The notes below the pieces were generated by a model. The model was given only the letters and a program-made list of their open reading frames with translations, had not been told where the DNA came from and did not search any database. This document shows positions 63,010 through 64,000 of a stretch of DNA of 64,000 bases, piece after piece; the stretch's first letter is position 1, and each line of letters opens with the position of its first letter. The stretch lies in NCBI GenBank assembly GCA_949752735.1, contig OX457038.1, positions 64,826,705-64,890,704 of the forward strand. The letters are read 5' to 3'. Both the position numbers and the translations under genes were made by a program. The DNA is from Lumbricus terrestris (Eukaryota > Annelida > Clitellata > Crassiclitellata > Lumbricidae).

Positions 63010-63475
63010 AAAAAAGTTGTGCAATTGCACACCTTCTTTAGTGTTGGCACACATTTGCAGTGGGACACCTTTTTATTATAATTGCAATAATGAACAATTC
63101 GAACCATTGGATTTGTTTAGGTTTCGCAAAAATTGGCAATTACACACCTTCTTTAGTGTTGGCAAAAATTGGCAATTGCACACCTTCTTTAGTGTTGGCA
63201 AAAATTGGCCATAGCACACCTTCTTTAGTGTTGGCAAAAATTGGCAATTGCACACCTTCTTTAGTGTTGGCAAAAATTGGCCATAGCACACCTTCTTTAG
63301 TGTTGGCAAAAATTGGCCATAGCACACCTTCTTTAGTGTTGGCAAAAATTGGCCATAGCACACCTTCTTTAGTGTTGGCAAAAATTGGCAATTGCACACC
63401 TTCTTTAGTGTTGGCACACATTTGCAGTGGGACACCTTTTTATTATAATTGCAATAATGAACAATTCGAACCAAT
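63010..63475 (-). repeat. Minisatellite array, 36-bp unit, right inverted arm
   Basis: The same units inverted. CACCTTCTTTAGTG recurs exactly every 36 bp at 63145, 63181, 63217, 63253, 63289, 63325, 63361 and 63397. It is bounded on both sides by the inverted TTCGAACCA-TGG segment. Because 36 is a multiple of 3, frames stay open on both strands. Confidence 0.95.
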
Positions 63476-63479
63476 GGTA

Positions 63480-64000
63480 AATTACTTCTAAAGGGAGGAC
63501 AATGATATTTTGGCTAGTTTTAACTGTACGTAAGTGCTTCTACAAATGCACAAATTCGATTACAAATGCACATTTTGTGTATAGCTGCACGTTAAAAAAG
63601 CCCTGCCGGGTACCCGGCTAATGTTCTAATATAGCGGCAGTTTTCTGATTTTATTGAATGCCAGATACGATTGCAACAATTATTATTCAAAAGCTTAACT
63701 ACATGTACATCATGTGACCACATTGACTATAGGCCTACTCACTGCCATACCATATAACAATTAAGGAAGTTTTATTACATTTCGACAAAAAATACTTAAC
63801 ATCAGATTTTTGAACACAGACAAACATACTTTTGCTTAAATCGGAGTTGGATTGTTCATCAATGCAACCCCAGTTTAAGGAAGAACATTTTCAGCAATCC
63901 AGCTCCAATGAAATTTAATTGTGGTATTACCTAATACGAATAAAAACCAGCTTTGACCCTTTCAGATCAAGTGAGGAGTGTACGTCGAACATACATTCTG
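63480..64000. other. Unassigned right end
   Basis: No gene or element recognised. Confidence 0.35.

Noticed and set aside
62437..63475. CRISPR-like array with 36-bp periodicity
   Set aside because: Repeats are contiguous with no spacers, and the two arms are inverted copies.
63060..63491. 143-codon frame with 12-residue repeats (LVLAKIGNCTPS type)
   Set aside because: Equivalent frames exist on both strands because the DNA unit is 36 bp; no start context, leader or conserved codon bias was seen. Treated as satellite.

Overview
The window looks like nuclear DNA of a marine invertebrate animal. It has spliced genes with GT-AG introns, tRNA-derived SINEs, CR1/L2/Rex1-type LINEs, several classes of cut-and-paste transposon and MITE, and very many long microsatellites. 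An SPR/myoinhibitory-peptide-type receptor pair fits a protostome, perhaps a lophotrochozoan, but the species cannot be named from the sequence. Most short open frames here are low-complexity artefacts of microsatellites or relics of mobile elements.

Three host genes can be supported, all on the + strand between 24 and 55 kb. A complete intronless class A GPCR of the sex-peptide-receptor type lies at 24504-25670. A multi-exon otopetrin-like proton channel lies at 38127-45868, with six exons that join in frame and a candidate extra 5' exon near 33.04-33.23 kb. A second, very similar SPR-type GPCR lies at 53584-54564; a 2-base insertion in TM7 truncates it and leaves its conserved C-terminal tail out of frame. 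The two receptors are probably local duplicates that bracket the otopetrin gene.

Layout. 0-4 kb: microsatellites, a hAT-like MITE and a young 5'-truncated LINE. 5.3-6.2 kb: a mariner element with a broken transposase. 7.4-9.9 kb: a 2.48-kb hAT-like transposon with an 8-bp target duplication and a decayed transposase of an otherwise uncharacterised protein family. 11.7-13.7 kb: decayed LINE pieces. 16.5-17.8 kb: GGAT and GACA arrays. 19.5-20.3 kb: a non-autonomous hAT element. 24.5-25.7 kb: GPCR 1. 25.9-27.1 kb: a piggyBac-like relic. 29.3-30.3 kb: a palindromic triplet array and a MITE nested in a SINE. 33.4-37.2 kb: an apparently full-length LINE on the - strand with an open 1140-residue frame carrying a 2A-like peptide motif. 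38.1-45.9 kb: otopetrin. 46.8-50.9 kb: nested hAT/MITE insertions and an unclassified 2.1-kb transposon full of a 13-bp motif. 53.6-54.7 kb: GPCR 2. 56.7-57.9 kb: a second copy of the TA-flanked element that also sits in an otopetrin intron. 61.2-63.5 kb: minisatellites, including a large inverted array with a 36-bp unit.

The most notable observations are: the hAT-like element that gives a mobile-element identity to an uncharacterised protein family; the LINE frame with a hydrophobic leader and a variant 2A-like motif; complementary ATC/GAT arrays in three otopetrin introns; and nested insertions with a related empty site 9 kb away. All identifications come from reading motifs, terminal repeats and reading frames by eye; no database search was run.
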